Assembly: GCA_951804985.1 (NCBI GenBank)
Contig: OX638134.1
Location: forward strand, 2,480,001-2,544,000
Direction: 5' to 3'
Origin: Dryomyza anilis
Lineage: Eukaryota > Arthropoda > Insecta > Diptera > Dryomyzidae
Length of the DNA stretch: 64,000 bases
Shown here: in pieces, positions 58,881 through 64,000 of the stretch
Layout of the letters: each line of letters begins with the position of its first letter
Position numbering within the stretch: position 1 is the stretch's first letter
Made by a program: the position numbers and the translations under genes
The notes under the pieces: model-generated
What the model was told of the DNA's origin: nothing
Seen by the model: the letters and a program-made list of their open reading frames with translations, nothing else
Databases searched by the model: none

Positions 58881-60389
58881 ATTGAATGAATTTTGAATTT
58901 ACATTTGCTAGTAACAATGCGACAATTCGTGAAAAATTCCATTCACTACATGCATTTTTTAATAAACGTAATTAAAAAAAAAACAGAAATGACAAAATTC
59001 GGTTCAGCACATTAAATTGTGCAATATAATACAGTCGATATAAATGCAAACGTCTTGTAAAACACGGATGAAGCCACTTCTTAGCTGAATTGAGTTGAGT
59101 TGAGTTGAGGGAGTTGTTAGCATTTGCAACAACATGTCTTATATCCTTCGGTGCTGCATATTAATAAAGTCCTGCTGTTGCTGCACAACTGTTGCCACAA
59201 TACAAGCTATACACATTTGTATCCAAAGTGGAACTTGTAACTTGAATTTCGTAGCTGATGTTTTTCTTAATATTCCAGTGTATTTCTTTTTTATTTGTAA
59301 CTTTTGACTTTGCGTTGCAACAAAACATATAAATATATCAATGCTTGATTTCGCACAGCTGTTGGCTTAAAGGACCTTTTTTGTACATTTTTCTCAGTTT
59401 TCCTGCTGTTGCAAGTGTTTGCAGCTAGTTTTTCTAGCGTATTGGCTGCACGTTTCAATTTTAAAATTGCATACACGTTATTATTGTTGTTGCTATTGCT
59501 ATTGCTGTTGCTAGTACTAGCAGCAACTGTAGCTATATCTTTATCTGAAGCAGTAGTTGTTGCTCTTGCGATGTGTGCTTCAGTGCATTCGTCTGCTGTC
59601 TGTGTTTGGAGATGCATGGGATTGTGTGTGTGTGTTTTATATCTATGTGACTGTTGTTTCAATGCCCTGATGTAATAAGCTGAAATTGATCTGTATGCAC
59701 TCGGCAACAAAAACAGCAGAAACAACACCAACAACTGACTGACTCAGTGCCTGAGTGACTGACTGACTGCATGTCTTGGCGTCTTTTTATGCGACTGTCT
59801 GTCTGCGTTCCTGCCAGTCTATCTTTGTATCTGTTTGTCTGTCTGTGCGTCACTCTTTCACATCTGCTTCATATCCTGTGCTCGGCATTCGTTTTTGTTG
59901 CCCATGTTTATGCGCTTTTGTGACTTTCAATGTAGACCCCCAGTTCATGTCTTCCTTCTATTCTGAATCCTGAATGTCTTTTCAATAAATGTTTTGTATT
60001 TGCGTGCTAAGTAGAGCGCAGCAGTACCATCAGCAGCAGTATGTTCAAGGATGCCGTCTGCAAATTAAATGCTGACTTCGTTTTTGTAGTTATTGCTCTT
60101 GCATTGAAAACAATAACAAAATATATTTATTATTTTTCAGAGTTTAAGTTTTGCATCAAATATGAAAATACAGACATTTTCAATGCTTTCAAATAGTTTT
60201 TGTCAATTAAATCCCATCAACTAATACAATAATGTTTAATTTGTTAAAGCTCTTAGTCACTGTATGTCTTTTTACTTTTTCAATAGCAGCGTTCCCGTGG
60301 TACTTGAACCAGATCTGTTTCACGGGAACGCCATCGGATCAGGATCAAAAACCACGGGAAACGCAGCTAATATCTCGATATATCTATAT
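58881..60389. other. Intergenic DNA between minisatellite blocks, no gene accepted
   Basis: Contains a trinucleotide-like TTG/CTG run (59480-59530), GTGTGT near 59625, and several CTGACTGACTG and CTGTCTGTCTG tracts. Frames at 59291-59734 and 59409-59675 follow those repeats. A small hairpin with GCGTTCCCGTG and CACGGGAACGC arms occurs at about 60290-60331, inside a frame starting at 60232 that then runs into simple repeat. Confidence 0.5.
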
Positions 60390-60525
60390 CTCAGTTCTCT
60401 CTAACTCTGTATCTCTCTCTGTATCTCTCTGTATCTCTCTGTATCTCTCTGTATCTCTCTGTATCTCTCTGTGTCTCTCTGTATCTCTCTGTATCTCTCT
60501 GTATCTCTCTGTATGTCTCTTTTCT
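60390..60525 (+). repeat. GTATCTCTCT microsatellite
   Basis: Ten-base units GTATCTCTCT repeat about 12 times, with a few base changes. The array grades into T/C-rich sequence before the tetranucleotide array. Confidence 0.95.
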
Positions 60526-60670
60526 TTTATCTCTATATATATTTTTCTCGTCTTGTCTGTTCCTCTGATTCTCTGAATATAAATTTCTCTTTGTCTCATT
60601 TTATTTTTCCCACTCCACAGTTTATTTTTCCCACTAATTCAATATTCCTGTGTTTTTCAGTTTCTATGTT

Positions 60671-61139
<469 letters not shown>

Positions 61140-61140
<1 letters not shown>

Positions 61141-62690
61141 ACATTGTCCGGAAAAGATATGTCTCCAGGAAGAATTTTCTAAGAGATGAGTTTTACGAGA
61201 AAGAATTGTCCAGGGAAAATATTGACAGGAGTAAAATTCTATAGTAAAAGAATTGTATAGGCAAGAATTGCCCAAGAATGAATTGTCCATTGATGAAAAG
61301 TCTAAAGAATTGGTAACGAATTGGCCGAGGAAGCATTATCCGTGGAAGAATTGCCTCCGAAAAGAAATACTGGAAAAGAATTAATCTAAAAGAATAGACT
61401 CGGCGAAGAATTCATCTGAGATTGTCGAGGGAAGAATTGTCCGAGAATGGATTGTCCGATTTATTTAAAAAAAAAAATCGGTAAAGAAATGTCCGGGAAA
61501 GAATTGTATCCGAAACGAAATGTCCTGGTGAAATATAATTTAGGTAAAAATTGTCTCAAGGACGAATTTTATAAAGAAATAGCTGTATTGAATAGAATTG
61601 CCATAAATTGTTTTCGGAAAGGATTAACCGCGGAAGAATAGTTCGGGGAAGTACTGTCCAAGGAGGACATGCCCAGTGAACAATTGTTTGAGGAACAGTT
61701 GACTTGGGATCAAGTTTTCCAGGAAATTGCCCAAGGAGAAATAGTCCAGTGAAGGAATGTCTAATTATTTTCCGTGGAAGAATTATCTCCGAAAAGAATT
61801 AACCGGGGAAGAATTGTTCGGGGTAGTATTGTCCAAGGAATAATTATTTAGTGAAGAGAACAACAGTGGAGAAAGAATTGCCCAGTGAACAATTGTTCGG
61901 GGAATTATTGTCTGAGGAAGAAATTTTCTGAGTATTTCCCGAAGAAGATTGCCCACTAAAGAATTGTTCGGTGAACAGTAGTGGAGAAAGAATTGTTCTG
62001 TGAAGAATTGTTCGGGGAAGCGTTGTCCGAGGAAGAATTTTTCTGAGAAGTATTGTTCGGGGTAGCAATGGTCTGGAATCGGAATTACCCTAGAAAAAAT
62101 ATAGTTCAGTGAACGAATGTCTTAACATAATCCGTAAAAGAATTCTCTCCGGAAAGAATTACCTGGGGAAGATTTGATCGGGGAAGTTTTGTTTGACAAA
62201 AAATTGTACAGCGAAGAATTGATCGGAGAACATCGTAATCGAATTGTCCAGGAAGGAACAGTTTTTCGCAACATTGAAACATTCTTTCTGTCTCTCCGGG
62301 GAAGAATTATTCGGGGAAGTATTGTCCAAGGAAATATTATCCAGTGAAGAATTGTTCGGGCAACATCATATTGTCCAAAGAATTGCCAAAGAAAGAACAG
62401 TCCAGTCTAAATTTTGTACGTGGAAAAATTATCTCCAGAAAGAATTAACCGCAGAAGGATTGACCGGTGAAGTATTGTCCGACGAAGAATTATCTAGTGA
62501 AGTATGGCTTGAGGAATTATTGCCCAAGGAAAAATTGTCCGGTTATGAATTGTTCGGGGAACAGTTGACTCGGGATCGAATCGCCAGGGAATTGCCCAAG
62601 AAAGAATAGTTCAGTAAAGGAATGTCTAAACATTATCCATGGAAGAATTACCTCCGAAAGAATTAACCGAAGAAGAATTGTTCGGGAAGT
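61140..62690. repeat. 15-bp minisatellite block 2
   Basis: Same unit family as 56880-58880 (GGAAGAATTGTYCGG and variants such as GGGAAGTATTGTCCA), starting immediately after the TATC array. Frames such as 62244-62609 (EELFGEVLSKEILSSEELFG) are its translation. Roughly 100 units are present. Confidence 0.92.
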
Positions 62691-63879
62691 AACATTGAAA
62701 AATCTTTCTATATCTCTGTCTCTCTTTACTGTTTTTTCTCTTTATTTCAAATATTATATTTTCTCTTATTTTTATTTCTTTCTTAATATTTGCAAAATGT
62801 ATTGCCACATTTCGTCCCGATTTGCGCCTTCAAATGCCATCAATTAAATAAATTTCATCTGCTTAATGAAAACATTTTTGTGATTTTGAGCCACTTGCAT
62901 GTGCCATGAGCCTTTTATTTCACAGCCAGTCACGTGCCATACAGCCAAGGACCTTCAGCAGTCATCATCATCCGTAACATCATCATCCAACGGCCATCGA
63001 CGATGCCATGCATGCGGAGGACTCTTTCTGATCGAGCCATGTTTTGTTTAATGTTTGCTCGTTTGTATTTTTGCAAATTGCCTGTTAAACTTCTGAATCT
63101 AATAATTTATTTCCTCAATTTTGTGCATGTGAAGCCTTTTAAACCAAACATCAACATGTGAGCGCGAATGTGAGGCTACAACCGCCAACCCGGCCCCAAG
63201 AGGCCCCAATGCCTTGGACCGAATGTACGACCGAACGAACGACCGCCTGACTGCCTGCCTTAAAATGTGTTTATTCATATTTAAAGAGGAGCTAAATGGA
63301 AAATGGTTTCCGTACGTTTACCTTGTAATTCGGCAGCATAATACAACAAATGGCTTAATAGAGTAGTGCTGATGATGCCGATTATGACGTTTTCGATAAT
63401 AATCATGACGATGATAATTTTGTTGTTGTCCATGAAGCTGTTGACGGCATTGCATGCGGCCAGCCGACATGCAGAGGAGTCTGTTGATGGAAAAATCGAA
63501 ATTGAAAACATTAGAGCAACAGAAAGAACGAACCAAAATAAAACCTGGATTTTATTTATTAATTAATGCATTCATATGCATATTTCTATTACTCGTTCAA
63601 TATTATTTTTGCCATTCAAAAAGTCTGATTGAGAGCTCAATTAAATATGCACACAAAATAAATTCATTTTAAATAGGATATATTTTAAGTGCAGAAATAT
63701 TAAATAGTATTATTTTGTTGTGGATGCTGAGTTGGAAATGTCTTTTCATTGAATATTTAAAGTTGCTTTTATGACTAATATTTATTATCAAATTTATATT
63801 TTTAATAGAAATTTAAATGTAACACTTAATTCAATTGTTTTCTAAAACTTGAAATTTCACAAGAAAATCTTTCTTTCAC
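62691..63879. other. Noncoding DNA at the right side, nothing recognised
   Basis: Contains CAT/ATC-rich and CGAACGACCG patches (62960-63250) and an AT-rich tail. Frames at 62934-63161, 63281-63511 and 63366-63566 are short, overlap on both strands and carry no domain. Confidence 0.5.
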
Positions 63880-64000
63880 TGGAAATTAAAATGTTCACTA
63901 AAAATTAAAATTTTCACTAAAATTTCAATTTTTCACTAAAAATTAAATTTTTCACTTAAAATCCAATTTTTCACTAAAAAAATTAAAATGTTCACTAAAA
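63880..64000. repeat. AT-rich satellite-like units at the right edge
   Basis: Variants of TTCACTAAAAATTAAAATTT repeat to the end of the window. They belong to the same 17-18-bp family as 20080-20800 and 37.9-39.3 kb; the array probably continues outside. Confidence 0.85.

Noticed and set aside
59291..59734. 147-aa minus-strand frame with Ser-Asn runs
   Set aside because: Driven by TTG/CTG-type trinucleotide repeats; no domain and an opposite-strand frame of similar quality overlaps it.
60232..60576. 114-aa frame with a signal-peptide-like start
   Set aside because: After about 50 residues it runs into the GTATCTCTCT microsatellite; the hydrophobic start could be chance.

Overview
The window is nuclear DNA of a dipteran insect, most likely a non-drosophilid acalyptrate such as a tephritid fruit fly. 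It holds multi-exon genes with short GT-AG introns, a Polo kinase whose reconstructed length (576 aa) equals that of Drosophila Polo, a ZAD-domain protein, an antennal-type ionotropic receptor, and very AT-rich intergenic DNA full of miniature inverted-repeat elements. The species call is inference. I rebuilt exon structures by hand from splice sites, reading frame and family similarity; no search was run.

Left half (1-36 kb) is gene-rich. In order: an interspersed repeat and AT-rich DNA (1-2.5 kb); polo (minus, 2507-7219), whose 2.5-kb third intron is packed with foldback elements; SCCRO4/DCUN1D4-5 (minus, 8505-9959); a broken non-LTR retrotransposon endonuclease (11.9-12.5 kb); Fbf1 (minus) and COX11 (plus), divergent across 353 bp; a GLT25/COLGALT collagen galactosyltransferase (plus, 18713-21657), whose last coding segment and 3' flank occur three times in tandem; an unassigned 263-aa protein (24880-25726); an ionotropic receptor (minus, 26738-29004); a ZAD protein without C2H2 fingers (30536-31388); a LEPROT/Vps55 protein (31455-32084); and the 5' part of a TBC1D31-like WD40 gene (33947-about 36184).

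Right half (36-64 kb) is repeat-dominated. A short novel gene model (36796-37672) abuts a 1.9-kb palindrome, followed by two diverged copies of a promoter-like leader block, each ending in a splice donor. A downstream exon at 44.04-44.26 kb carries a possible 18-nt first coding segment. The only complete gene after that is a 1263-aa molybdo-flavoprotein aldehyde oxidase (minus, 46267-51617). Then come a T-rich minisatellite (53.0-54.8 kb), a second copy of the repeat that opens the window (inverted), GC-richer DNA, and two long blocks of a 15-bp minisatellite (56.9-58.9 and 61.1-62.7 kb) separated by a tetranucleotide array.

The genes are unrelated housekeeping or sensory genes (mitosis, cullin neddylation, centriole appendages, cytochrome oxidase assembly, collagen glycosylation, endosomal trafficking, chemosensation, xenobiotic oxidation); nothing suggests an operon-like system. 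The points most worth checking are the triplicated gene end, the duplicated promoter-like blocks beside the palindrome, the novel gene model with a duplicated micro-exon motif, and three copies of a TA-flanked MITE family.
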